From Bacteriovoracaceae bacterium (lineage in GTDB: Bacteria; Bdellovibrionota; Bacteriovoracia; Bacteriovoracales; Bacteriovoracaceae): a stretch of 46,887 nucleotides of DNA. Positions 1-8,394 of this stretch are shown here, piece by piece. The notes below the pieces were generated by a model. It worked only from the letters and a program-made list of their open reading frames with translations. It was not told where the DNA came from and did no database searches. The DNA is taken from NCBI GenBank assembly GCA_947441615.1, contig CANEUH010000028.1, positions 1 through 46,887 of the forward strand. Reading direction: 5' to 3'. Position numbers and translations under genes: made by a program. Positions within the stretch are counted from its first letter, which is position 1, and the number at the start of each line of letters is the position of its first letter.

Positions 1-149
1 CGGAGCCGAAATTATGGCGAGAATTTTACTCAAAAAGACATTAGATCCAAAGGGCTGGGATAAGTATTGGCAGGAGAAAATGAAAATTAGTGGGAATATT
101 GATTTGAATGTCAAGATGGTTCATTCCACATGAAATGGGACACTATCAA
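1..149 (+). mobile_element. Right (3') end of an insertion sequence, left copy
   Basis: These 149 bases are the exact reverse complement of 46739-46887, so the window is bounded by two oppositely oriented copies of one repeat. Identity stops abruptly at 149/46739: the next base is A here and G, read in the same sense, at the other end. That marks the element's terminus, which reads TTGATAGTGTCCC inward (or TGATAGTGTCCC, since a T precedes it in both copies). A stop codon at 131-133 ends a reading frame only 16 bases before the terminus, as in typical IS elements. The family was not identified. Confidence 0.8.
2..133 (+). CDS. C-terminal fragment of a putative transposase (5' end outside the window)
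   Basis: An open frame runs in from the window edge and ends at TGA 131-133. The visible 43 residues are rich in Lys and Trp and include the stretch LDPKGWDKYWQEKMK. There is no recognisable catalytic motif in this fragment. Transposase identity is inferred from position: the frame ends 16 bases inside the boundary of a duplicated element, and the same fragment appears at the other end of the window. I could not assign an IS family. An accessory IS protein is also possible. Confidence 0.55.
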   Translation, partial: GAEIMARILLKKTLDPKGWDKYWQEKMKISGNIDLNVKMVHST

Positions 150-764
150 ATATTTTCCAGAATTTCCTGGAATCTTAAATAAATTTTGCCTCCAAATTCC
201 CATCGTATGAGTGGTGACATCATCCATAAAACCGCGGTCATGGGTAATGAGAATCATTTCCCCTCGAAATTCTCTTAAAAATTTTGTTAGCCACCTCATG
301 GACACAATATCCAAGTAGTTAGTGGGCTCATCCAAAAGAAGGCAGTCTGGTTCAGAAACTAGGACCTTCGCAAGATTTAATCTGATTTGGTAACCACCAG
401 AAAAATCTTTCGGTGAGCGGCAAAAGTCAGATATTTTGAATCCTAATCCGAGCAGCATCTTTTCCACTTTATACTGCTCAAATTCTGCATTTTCACCTCT
501 TAAGGCCGTCATACATTCTTCTAGAATCGTATCCTGGGTAAAAATGAGATGCTGTTTTAGAGTGCCAACATGATAATTCTTGGGAAATATGATTTCACCG
601 CGATCTTGAGACTCCTCGCCTAAAAGGATTTTAAATAGAGTTGATTTACCAGTGCCATTTCTTCCAACAAGCCCAACTCTTTCTCCTTTCCCAAGAGTGA
701 ATGTCACGTCCTGAAACAAAACTTGGGTCCCAAATCCCTTCTCGATGCCGACAACTTGAATCAT
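111..764 (-). pseudogene. ABC-F family ATPase, truncated by IS insertion
   Basis: The first 205 residues are the N-terminal nucleotide-binding domain of an ABC-F protein, a soluble ATPase of the ribosome-associated Uup/EttA type. Walker A is GRNGTGKST (34-42), the signature is FSGGYQ instead of the usual LSGG, and Walker B is LLLDEPTNYLD, followed by the ITHDRGFMDDV switch region. Family members have two such domains and about 520-650 residues. Here codon 206 is exactly the first IS triplet (149-147), and 12 IS-encoded residues follow before a stop. The linker and second ATPase domain are lost, so ABC-F function is unlikely. The ATG at 762-764 overlaps the stop of the upstream gene (ATGA), so the two were translationally coupled. 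Confidence 0.85.
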
Positions 765-1552
765 GGATTGGACCCTGTTGCCTCTTGTGGCGGGGGAGAA
801 CTTATTACATTTGGCGCCAGCGCAGGATCAGGAGAAACGGTTTCTGAAGGAGGCGGTTCAACAGAAGGTTCCTGAGGAGCTAATTTTTGTGTCAACGTTT
901 CTAACTGTAAAACACAATTGGTCGCCAGGGCCCTGTGTATTGGCTCAATTTTTTCTTTTTGCAAAATAATCTTTAATGAATCTATTCTCTGATAGTAATC
1001 ATTCATTTTTTCTTCTTCAGGAATAGGATCTCCAAAGGTTGTAGCTATTGAACAATTAGTATCCTTCGTTCTTGAGTAGGAGATGATAAAATGTTCCATA
1101 TTAATATCCATCCAAAGAGCAAAAAAGCTCTTCAGAATTTCTTGATTTTCGCCCGGTAATACGGACATCAAATCAAGAATAAAATTTACCACTTCTGTGT
1201 TATTATTTTTTAAGTGGTCACGCCATTTAAAAATTTTTGACTCTAAATCCTTATCTAAAATTTGGTTAAATAATTTGGGATGGTCTTTAAGCCAACTCAT
1301 GGCGCGAATTCTGATCTCAGCATCAGGAGCAGAATGAAAGGCATCTAAAAATGCAAAAAATGTTTCCTTAGGAGAGGTATTAAGCATCTGATCTTGATCA
1401 ATTGAAACGACAGTCCGGTCAGACTTACTTTCTGAGACTTCAACCACTGGTTCGCGATTTTCCATCTTGCGATTGGCCCTATCAAAAAGATCCAGGATAA
1501 AATCAATCCTTAAAAGAATCGCGATTCCAAAAATAATGAGAACATATTTCAT
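761..1552 (-). CDS. Hypothetical membrane-anchored protein
   Basis: A 263-residue protein that I do not recognise. Residues 1-22 form one hydrophobic segment (MKYVLIIFGIAILL) that probably anchors it in the inner membrane. A soluble, mostly helical region follows, rich in charged residues and Trp. The last 40 residues are a Pro/Ser/Glu-rich tail (PSVEPPPSETVSPDP) that looks disordered. The stop codon overlaps the start of the truncated ABC-F gene by ATGA, so both were one transcription unit read leftward. No clear Shine-Dalgarno sequence precedes the ATG. It is the intact survivor of an operon damaged by the IS. Confidence 0.75.
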   Translation of the reverse strand: MKYVLIIFGIAILLRIDFILDLFDRANRKMENREPVVEVSESKSDRTVVSIDQDQMLNTSPKETFFAFLDAFHSAPDAEIRIRAMSWLKDHPKLFNQILDKDLESKIFKWRDHLKNNNTEVVNFILDLMSVLPGENQEILKSFFALWMDINMEHFIISYSRTKDTNCSIATTFGDPIPEEEKMNDYYQRIDSLKIILQKEKIEPIHRALATNCVLQLETLTQKLAPQEPSVEPPPSETVSPDPALAPNVISSPPPQEATGSNP

Positions 1553-1650
1553 ATTAGATAGAATAAACCAAAACGGTCATTCGCGCCATAAAGTAACTTG
1601 CCGACATCCAATGATTTTACTTAATTAACTCCTTGAAGTACTTTATCTGT

Positions 1651-3054
1651 ATGGTTTCAAATTCTACTCTTATACAACACCTTAACCTAACTGACTGGAT
1701 TGTCTTTTTTGCAGTTCTACTTGCAACTCTTTTAAGTGTCCTCTGGGGTCAAAAAATAAAGAATAAACTGCCTGACTCTGAAAAAATGAGTGCGGCTGAA
1801 CTATTATTGATGGGTAGAAGTTTAACTTTGCCTATTTTTGTCGCCACCTTAGTTGCAACTTGGTACGGAGGAATTTTCGGTGTCACTGCCTTAGCATTCG
1901 AGAAGGGTATCTATAATCTTCTCACCCAAGGGCTTTTTTGGTACGGGAGTTATTTAATTTTCGCATTTTTTTTAGTGAAAAAAATTAGATCCTATAATGT
2001 CATCACGATTCCCGAAATGGCGAAAATCCTTTTTGGGCCGAAGGCAGAAAGACTGACGGCGAGCCTTAATTTTCTTAATCTTCTTCCTATAGCCTATACT
2101 ATTAGTCTTGGAATTTTTCTAAGAAGCTTATTCGGTGGCTCCCTTTTTATTAATACATCCATTGGAGTCATTTTAGTAACCTTATGGTCTCTCTGGGGTG
2201 GATTTAGAGCTGTCGTTTTTTCAGATATTGTTCAGTTCTTTTTTATGATTTTAGCCGTTGTTCTTGTCGTGGTGTTTTCCTGGGTACACATGGGATCCCC
2301 TATCGAGCTCTTTCAAAAACTACCTCTCACTCACCTCGATTGGACTGGTGGGGAGAGCATTGGAACACTTTTTGTGTGGGGATTCATTGCTTTATCAACT
2401 CTAGTCGATCCCAATTTTTATCAAAGAGTTCTTGCAGCAGATAGTGAAAAGACAGCGAAGCGTGGGATTATCATCTCTACTTTTATTTGGTTTATTTTTG
2501 ACTGCTGTACGACTCTTGGGGCGTTGTATGCAAGGATGGCACTTCCTGAAGCTAATCCTCAGGACGCCTATCTTCAATACTCTATTCAACTTGTACCAAA
2601 CGGGATTAGAGGTTTAATTCTGGCCGGTGTACTGGCGATTATTCTATCGACTCTAGATTCCTATCTATTTAATGCGGCTACTTGTGTGAGTTATGATTTT
2701 TTTAAACTCAAAGACAGGTTTAAAATTTGGCATCATCATGTTGCTCTCATCTTTGTAAGTACGATATCTATCCTATTTAGTTTACATTTTGAGGGGAACG
2801 TCGTTGAAGTTTGGAAAACTCTTGGTAGTTTTTCAGCAGCTTGTCTGCTATTTCCATTACTCGTTGCTCAGTGGAGACCTGGAATTATTTCGGAGCGAAA
2901 ATTTTGTTGGGCCGTATCATTCGGTTGTATTGGCATTGTGTCATGGAAAATCTTGAATAAAGTTTATTTTTTTTCTAACATCGATGAGTTCTATATCGGA
3001 CTGCTTCTGACAACTGTTCCACTTCTCAGCTCTATCATTCGCAAAAACGCCTAA
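1651..3054 (+). CDS. Sodium:solute symporter family protein (SSS/SLC5)
   Basis: About 467 residues with 12-13 hydrophobic segments. The pattern fits Na+/solute symporters: a motif resembling GRSLTLPIFVATLVATWYGG in the first helices, SLWGGFRAVVFSDIVQF in the middle, and FYQRVLAADSEKTAKRG, which matches the family's Q-R...A..a..A signature. It should import an organic solute, amino acid or similar small molecule driven by sodium; the substrate cannot be read from the sequence. I chose the ATG at 1651 over a TTG at 1633 because neither has a ribosome site and the ATG sits directly before the first hydrophobic region. It appears to be transcribed alone, ahead of the maeB operon. Confidence 0.85.
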   Translation: MVSNSTLIQHLNLTDWIVFFAVLLATLLSVLWGQKIKNKLPDSEKMSAAELLLMGRSLTLPIFVATLVATWYGGIFGVTALAFEKGIYNLLTQGLFWYGSYLIFAFFLVKKIRSYNVITIPEMAKILFGPKAERLTASLNFLNLLPIAYTISLGIFLRSLFGGSLFINTSIGVILVTLWSLWGGFRAVVFSDIVQFFFMILAVVLVVVFSWVHMGSPIELFQKLPLTHLDWTGGESIGTLFVWGFIALSTLVDPNFYQRVLAADSEKTAKRGIIISTFIWFIFDCCTTLGALYARMALPEANPQDAYLQYSIQLVPNGIRGLILAGVLAIILSTLDSYLFNAATCVSYDFFKLKDRFKIWHHHVALIFVSTISILFSLHFEGNVVEVWKTLGSFSAACLLFPLLVAQWRPGIISERKFCWAVSFGCIGIVSWKILNKVYFFSNIDEFYIGLLLTTVPLLSSIIRKNA

Positions 3055-3158
3055 TTTTTGTGGTTTGTCTCTGTGCATTCAAGGTTTCTTTTTGAGTCAA
3101 AACTGCTATCTTCTTGGCAATTAAATTTTTGAAGCTATCAGTAACAAAAGGAGTTCGC

Positions 3159-5483
3159 GTGAGTACACCGAACAATGAAACGACTTCAGCTGAAGAAAGA
3201 TATAAATTGGCGCTGGATTACCATTCACAAGGTCGATCTGGAAAAATCGAAATCTCTCCTACTAAGCCTTGTCTTACTGCACGAGATCTCTCTCTTGCCT
3301 ACTCTCCAGGGGTTGCGGCTCCTTGTTTAGAAATCGCTAAAAATCCTGATGATGTATATAAATATACCGCCAAGGGAAATCTTGTTGCCGTTCTTTCAAA
3401 TGGAACAGCTGTTCTTGGTCTCGGTGACATCGGTGCACTTGCCGGAAAACCAGTGATGGAAGGTAAGGGAGTTCTCTTTAAGCGTTTTGCTGACATTGAT
3501 GTCTTTGATATCGAAATTGCCTCAAAAACAGTTGATGAAGTCGTAAACGTTGTAAAAGCACTTGAACCAACTTTCGGTGGTGTAAACCTCGAGGACATTA
3601 AAGCTCCTGAGTGTTTTGAAATAGAAAAAAGACTTCAAGAAATTTGCGATATACCTATCTTCCACGATGACCAACATGGAACGGCCATCATCGGCGGAGC
3701 AGCCTTTTTAAACGCTTGCGAAATTACGAACAGGGATCTTTCAAAGACGACTGTTGTCGTTTCTGGAGCTGGAGCAGCTGCAATTGCAACGGCACTCTTT
3801 TTCCTTGAGCTCGGTGTAAAGAAAGAAAACGTCATTATGTGTGACTCTAAAGGAGTTATCTTTAAAGGACGCACTGATGGAATGAATAAGTATAAAGATT
3901 TCTTTGCTAACGATACGAAAGCTAGAACTCTTGCTGATGCGTTGAAGGGAGCTGATGCCTTCATCGGTTGTTCCGCTAAAGGTCTCGTATCTAAAGACAT
4001 GGTAAAATCAATGGCGAAGAATCCCATTATTTTTGCCATGGCAAACCCAGATCCAGAAATTACTCCTGAAGAAGTCGCAGAGGTTCGTGACGACGCCATT
4101 ATGGCAACAGGTCGTTCTGATTATCCAAACCAAGTGAACAACGTTCTTGGTTTCCCTTTCATTTTCCGTGGTGCTCTCGATGTGCGCGCGAGAAAGATTA
4201 ACGAACAAATGAAAAAAGCTGCCGCCATGGCACTTGCCTCACTAGCGAAAGAAGAAGTTCCTGATGATGTGAAAAGAGCTTACGGGAATGAAAACTTCTC
4301 TTTTGGAAGAAATTATCTAATCCCTAAACCTTTCGATAAACGAGTTCTCACGAGAGTTGCTCCAGCTGTCGCAAAAGCGGCCATGGATTCTGGGGTTGCT
4401 CGCGTAAAGATTGAAGACTTCAATGCTTATGCAAAATCTCTTCAAGAGCGCCTTGGTCAGACTGGCTCAATCATGAGAAACGTTCGCTCACGTCTTCCTG
4501 GTGCTGAGAAACCTACGATTGTATTCCCAGAAGGAACAAACGCTAGGATCCTCAAGGCCGTTTCAATTCTTAAAGACGAAGGTCTCATTCAACCTGTTCT
4601 TCTTGGCAGCAAGAAGACGATTCATAAGAAGATGGATGAGGTTGGTGTTTCTAATTTAAAAGATATTCAAATTATTCATCCTGAAGATTCTGAACCCTAT
4701 GAAAATTATGTAAAAGAGTACTTCACTCAAAGACAGCGTAAGGGTGTTTCATATAGCGCCGCTAGAGATTCGTTAAAAAGAGGAAACTACTACGGTTCAA
4801 TGATGGTTAAACTCGGTCACGCTGACGGTATGGTGACAGGAGCAACTCAAAATTATCCGGAATGTATCCGTCCTATTATGAAAACGATTGGAACAAATAA
4901 TCCGAATCGACCGAAAGTTGCTGGTATCATGATGTTGGTGTTTAAGCACAGAGTTGTCTTTATGGCGGATTGTACAGTTCAACAAAATCCGGATGCCAAT
5001 GATCTCGCAGATATTGCGATCTCTGCGGCCCAGATGTACCGCAATGTTGTCAAACAAGAGCCAAGAGTTGCTTTCTTAAGCTATTCGAACTTTGGATCAA
5101 ACCGTGACCCTCAGGCAGCGAAGATGGCCGAAGCTGTAAAAATAGCAAAATCAAAAGACGCGAATCTTATCGCGGATGGTGAGATGCAAGCTGACGTTGC
5201 CACCAATCCGGATATCATGAAGAATCTTTTTGATTTCTGCTCACTTGATAAAGCCGCTGACGTTTTAATATTCCCAGACTTAAATTCTGCCAATATCAGC
5301 TACAAGCTACTTGCTCAATTAGGTGGAGCAACTCCAATAGGACCGATTCTTCTTCCATTGAAGCATGCTATTAATATTGTTCAGAGAACTTCAACGGTTG
5401 ATGAGATTGTTAACATGTCTCACATCACGGCCCTTATTTCTCAAGAGATTAAGGCCTATAGAGCTCAACATCCAAAACACTAA
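3159..5483 (+). CDS. maeB: NADP-dependent malic enzyme, MaeB type
   Basis: Oxidative decarboxylation of malate to pyruvate with NADP reduction, in the cytoplasm. The 774-residue length matches MaeB-type malic enzymes. The N-terminal malic domain carries [15 protein letters not shown] and the metal-site region [10 protein letters not shown]. The NAD(P)-binding domain has [12 protein letters not shown], and MANPDPEI follows. Residues from about 440 to the end form a phosphotransacetylase-like domain ([22 protein letters not shown]), which in this family is regulatory rather than catalytic. The start is the GTG at 3159, preceded by AAAGGAG at a 5-base distance; an upstream TTG at 3114 has no ribosome site. 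It heads an operon with ridA and a DUF218 gene. Confidence 0.96.
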   Translation: MSTPNNETTSAEERYKLALDYHSQGRSGKIEISPTKPCLTARDLSLAYSPGVAAPCLEIAKNPDDVYKYTAKGNLVAVLSNGTAVLGLGDIGALAGKPVMEGKGVLFKRFADIDVFDIEIASKTVDEVVNVVKALEPTFGGVNLEDIKAPECFEIEKRLQEICDIPIFHDDQHGTAIIGGAAFLNACEITNRDLSKTTVVVSGAGAAAIATALFFLELGVKKENVIMCDSKGVIFKGRTDGMNKYKDFFANDTKARTLADALKGADAFIGCSAKGLVSKDMVKSMAKNPIIFAMANPDPEITPEEVAEVRDDAIMATGRSDYPNQVNNVLGFPFIFRGALDVRARKINEQMKKAAAMALASLAKEEVPDDVKRAYGNENFSFGRNYLIPKPFDKRVLTRVAPAVAKAAMDSGVARVKIEDFNAYAKSLQERLGQTGSIMRNVRSRLPGAEKPTIVFPEGTNARILKAVSILKDEGLIQPVLLGSKKTIHKKMDEVGVSNLKDIQIIHPEDSEPYENYVKEYFTQRQRKGVSYSAARDSLKRGNYYGSMMVKLGHADGMVTGATQNYPECIRPIMKTIGTNNPNRPKVAGIMMLVFKHRVVFMADCTVQQNPDANDLADIAISAAQMYRNVVKQEPRVAFLSYSNFGSNRDPQAAKMAEAVKIAKSKDANLIADGEMQADVATNPDIMKNLFDFCSLDKAADVLIFPDLNSANISYKLLAQLGGATPIGPILLPLKHAINIVQRTSTVDEIVNMSHITALISQEIKAYRAQHPKH

Positions 5484-5493
5484 GGAAATACAT

Positions 5494-5877
5494 ATGAGTT
5501 TTCAGAAAAATATTATTTCAACTGATAAAGCGCCTGCAGCAGTAGGAACTTATTCTCAAGGTGTATTCCATAATGGAGTTTTCTATTTCTCTGGTCAGAT
5601 TGGTTTAGACGCCAAGACTGGTGAGCTAGCGAGTGGCTTTGATGCTCAACTCGAAAATGTTCTTAAGAATATTGATGGTCTTCTCACTTCTCAGGGACTT
5701 ACTCGTGAGAACATTATTAAAACCACCATTTTTATGACGGATCTCGCCCAATTTGGGAAAGTGAATGAGGCTTATATCAAGTTCTTTACTTCTCCTTATC
5801 CAGCAAGATCAACAGTTCAAGTGTCAGCACTTCCAAAGGGTGCTGTTGTAGAGATAGAGGTCATTGCGGCTAAATAG
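5494..5877 (+). CDS. ridA: RidA family enamine/imine deaminase
   Basis: A 127-residue cytoplasmic protein of the usual RidA length. It hydrolyses reactive 2-aminoacrylate and related enamines released by PLP enzymes. Diagnostic stretches are YSQGVFHNGVFYFSGQIGLD near the N-terminus, QGLTRENIIKTTIFMTDL in the middle, and ARSTVQVSALPKGAVVEIE near the C-terminus, the last holding the family's conserved Arg and Glu. The ATG at 5494 follows AAGGAAAT at a suitable distance, 10 bases after the maeB stop, so the two are co-transcribed. Longer in-frame extension upstream lies inside maeB and lacks a ribosome site. Confidence 0.96.
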   Translation: MSFQKNIISTDKAPAAVGTYSQGVFHNGVFYFSGQIGLDAKTGELASGFDAQLENVLKNIDGLLTSQGLTRENIIKTTIFMTDLAQFGKVNEAYIKFFTSPYPARSTVQVSALPKGAVVEIEVIAAK

Positions 5878-5878
5878 T

Positions 5879-6544
5879 ATGTTTGGAAGAAAGTACGTAT
5901 TTGAAACAAAATCAACACGCATTCGCCGCCTATTTATAGGCGGCTTGTTCTTATTTTTAATAAGTGCAGGACTTATAACGACTTTTATTGCCTACATTCC
6001 CATCTTTGCAAAAATGCAGAAAGGAAGAGCAGCTGGGGCCTTCTTTCAGAAATCTCCTGATGCGATTGCTGTCTTCACAGGTGACAAGGGAAGAATTGCT
6101 TACGCAACTGAGCTTCTAAAAAAGAATCCCACGTCCAAACTCTTTATCTCAGGAGTTCACGCAGCGACGTCCTTTCAAACTCTTTTAAATAAACAAACCA
6201 GCCCAACAACGAGCCAAGAACTTGCTGCTGCTGGAATGCAGGTTGATCTCGACTATGAATCAAAAAATACGTTTGAGAATGTAAGAGAAACTATTCAATT
6301 CTTAAAAGCGAACCCAGAGCTTAATAAAGTTCTTATAATTTCTAGCGACTACCACATCATGAGGATTGATCTTATTATTTCTCATTTTATGACTGGTTCA
6401 AAACCTGAATTCTACTTTGATTCTGTCTCGAACTCTTACACAACCTGGAAAGATACGAGAAAGCTTTTAAAAGAAGCGCTGAAGATTGCCAGGACCTTTA
6501 TTCAATTAAAAATTCTTAGAGAAGAAATCATTTCCGAAGAATAA
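5879..6544 (+). CDS. DUF218 (YdcF/SanA-like) membrane protein
   Basis: About 221 residues. After a basic N-terminus, residues near 17-40 form a single membrane helix (LFIGGLFLFLISAGLITTF). The rest is a DUF218 domain: AIAVFTGDKGRIAYATELL, LFISGVH, SKNTFENVRETI and VLIISSDYHIMR are the usual conserved blocks, in order. Family members such as SanA and ElyC act in envelope maintenance, but the biochemical reaction is not established. The ATG lies one base after the ridA stop codon (TAG T ATG), so translation is probably coupled. It closes the maeB-ridA operon. Confidence 0.85.
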   Translation: MFGRKYVFETKSTRIRRLFIGGLFLFLISAGLITTFIAYIPIFAKMQKGRAAGAFFQKSPDAIAVFTGDKGRIAYATELLKKNPTSKLFISGVHAATSFQTLLNKQTSPTTSQELAAAGMQVDLDYESKNTFENVRETIQFLKANPELNKVLIISSDYHIMRIDLIISHFMTGSKPEFYFDSVSNSYTTWKDTRKLLKEALKIARTFIQLKILREEIISEE

Positions 6545-6547
6545 TTT

Positions 6548-7402
6548 TTAGATCACAAGCTCAGTCGCGGGATCAAAATCCTCAACAGTATCACCATTAC
6601 CGTCAGGACCAGCCGTATCTGATGTCGTGCAAGTTAACGTAAAGGGAAAGGTATAATTATCTAAGGTGTCTGGCAGAACAGCAGTCGTATTAGTCACGAC
6701 ACAATATTCTGCATTTACAATCGAAGCATCATTATAAGTATCAGGTAACGTTGTATCTGATGTGTTTGTAAAAACATAATCAAAAACTTCCGTTTTCTGT
6801 AAAACGTCAGAGTTATTATAGGATTTTTTGGTAATCTTTCGATTAAGAGAGCCAAAATAAGCTGGGTACGAAGTTATTAAGCGATAATCTTTTTCATACT
6901 TAGCGAGAGTGCTGGAGTCTTCCGTTGCAAGACCACTATCAACATTAACCGTCATCGAAGAAGGTCCAACAGCAACATCTAATGTTTTGGCACAATCCTG
7001 CTCCTGAAGATTTCTCATCATCTCATCGTTTGTAGTCGTATCAACCTTAAGAAATTGATTTTTGACAACACCCGCTTCAGTTAATTTTATTCTGTAATAG
7101 ACAAATGGCGAACTCACTTTCCAAACATAAATATATGACGTCTCGATGACTGTATTATCTTTTTTGTATTCTAATTTCCAAGTATTCTCTCTTTCTGAAT
7201 TCAACATGACTGAGTTGGAACTATCCTCGTAGTCTGAAAAATCTGTATTCGATTCAGACACACACTTTGCAGCTGCGCGGGCCCTAATATAGGCAAGCTC
7301 AGAGGCAGATAAGTCACTCCCCTTCTGAAGCTCTTCCTGACAAGAGATTAGTAATAAAAGGGAAAGAATAGAAACTGTGAATAATTTAGAATTTATAACC
7401 AC
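6548..7402 (-). CDS. Hypothetical lipoprotein
   Basis: A 284-residue exported protein that I do not recognise. The N-terminus is a lipoprotein signal with the lipobox LLISC, giving a mature protein that begins with a lipidated Cys. The mature part is rich in Thr, Asp, Ser and Asn and looks like an all-beta surface or periplasmic domain. It contains several Cys that could form disulfides. The GTG start overlaps the end of the upstream barrel gene by 17 bases, so the two are co-transcribed and may work together at the outer membrane. It converges with the DUF218 gene, leaving a gap of 3 bases. Confidence 0.8.
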   Translation of the reverse strand: MVINSKLFTVSILSLLLLISCQEELQKGSDLSASELAYIRARAAAKCVSESNTDFSDYEDSSNSVMLNSERENTWKLEYKKDNTVIETSYIYVWKVSSPFVYYRIKLTEAGVVKNQFLKVDTTTNDEMMRNLQEQDCAKTLDVAVGPSSMTVNVDSGLATEDSSTLAKYEKDYRLITSYPAYFGSLNRKITKKSYNNSDVLQKTEVFDYVFTNTSDTTLPDTYNDASIVNAEYCVVTNTTAVLPDTLDNYTFPFTLTCTTSDTAGPDGNGDTVEDFDPATELVI

Positions 7403-8348
7403 CGCCTAAAGCAAAAGTCGTTATAGGGTTTATTTTAACATCTTTATCGGTATCTGAGCTAGTTGTTGCTGAACCGCCATCGGGCTTTTCATAAGTCCTT
7501 ATTTTTCTTTGAGTTACATCAAAACGATTTACATAGGTTTTTAAGAATAAGAAGTATCCACTTCTTGAGGTAAAATTAATTCCTCCACCAACTCTAGTAT
7601 TCACGAGATCATCTCTCATCGTTTGGCGATAATCTTCTTGTGTGCCAGTTGGACCAGTATCGTAGTGATAATTGACTCTACTTTGTGCCCATCCTCTACC
7701 AACTCCAAACTCGGCGTAAGGCTCGACCATAAGATAAGACCATTCATCAAGAAATGGATTTTTTGTTTTCATTTCAAACATAAATCCAAGAGTCTGAGTT
7801 GCATCAACTCCAAAAACTTGACCGGTTTTTTTACTGAAGGCAAACTCTTCGTCCACATCATCTGGGCCCGCGTTCAAGACTTGAGAGAATAAAGTTCCAA
7901 CGTAATAACCTTCAACTTTTGTTGTCGTCACAAGGCCCAGTCCTAAATAAATTTCTCCACCAAAACCTAGCCTTCCACCCCATAGCTCTTGATCTCTAGC
8001 TGTTAGTGTCTTTTCTACGCCGACAAAATCAAATGGTGCTCGGTATTTTAAAGACTCAAAACCAAAAACATTAAACCAATGACTCTCTCTAGAGTTAAAA
8101 TCTTTTTCTTCAACAGGGATTTCTGTCGTTACAGTTGGAGTTTCTGTATTGATCATTGGTTGTGGTGAAACTTCTGGAGGGGTTGGAAGTGCTGCTTTCT
8201 CTTCAGTAATCTGTGGAGCAGGAGTGACTTCAGTTAAGGCATCACTCGTCTCAATCGATTCAGATGGTTCAGTAACCGAAGAGACTTCTTCATTTTGGGC
8301 CCAAAGAGGAGAAGTCATGAGAAAGGCTAAAAGAAATAATTTATTCAT
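7386..8348 (-). CDS. Outer-membrane beta-barrel protein
   Basis: A 320-residue protein with a cleavable signal peptide (MNKLFLLAFLMTSPLWAQ). A low-complexity Pro/Thr/Glu/Val linker follows (about residues 20-80). The rest shows alternating hydrophobic residues typical of transmembrane beta-strands, with many Gly/Tyr and a C-terminal aromatic (FALGGGYKF), the usual barrel assembly signal. Function is unknown. It is read toward the lipoprotein gene it overlaps. No ribosome site precedes the ATG; instead a TTGACA/CATAAT promoter ends 7 bases before it, so the mRNA is probably leaderless. It is therefore likely transcribed separately from rel. Confidence 0.85.
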   Translation of the reverse strand: MNKLFLLAFLMTSPLWAQNEEVSSVTEPSESIETSDALTEVTPAPQITEEKAALPTPPEVSPQPMINTETPTVTTEIPVEEKDFNSRESHWFNVFGFESLKYRAPFDFVGVEKTLTARDQELWGGRLGFGGEIYLGLGLVTTTKVEGYYVGTLFSQVLNAGPDDVDEEFAFSKKTGQVFGVDATQTLGFMFEMKTKNPFLDEWSYLMVEPYAEFGVGRGWAQSRVNYHYDTGPTGTQEDYRQTMRDDLVNTRVGGGINFTSRSGYFLFLKTYVNRFDVTQRKIRTYEKPDGGSATTSSDTDKDVKINPITTFALGGGYKF

Positions 8349-8355
8349 ATACTAA

Positions 8356-8385
8356 ATTATGACTGTCAGCATTTATGAATGTCAA
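8356..8385 (-). promoter_or_regulatory. Predicted promoter of the barrel gene, leaderless
   Basis: Read on the minus strand: -35 TTGACA (8385-8380), an 18-base spacer, -10 CATAAT (8361-8356), then 7 bases before the ATG at 8348. Transcription would start at or one base before the start codon. There is no Shine-Dalgarno sequence, which agrees with a leaderless message. Confidence 0.6.
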
Positions 8386-8394
8386 AAATTTAAT

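Noticed and set aside
3299..4099. Long antisense frames within maeB
   Set aside because: Shadow frames of a well-supported gene with no independent start signals.
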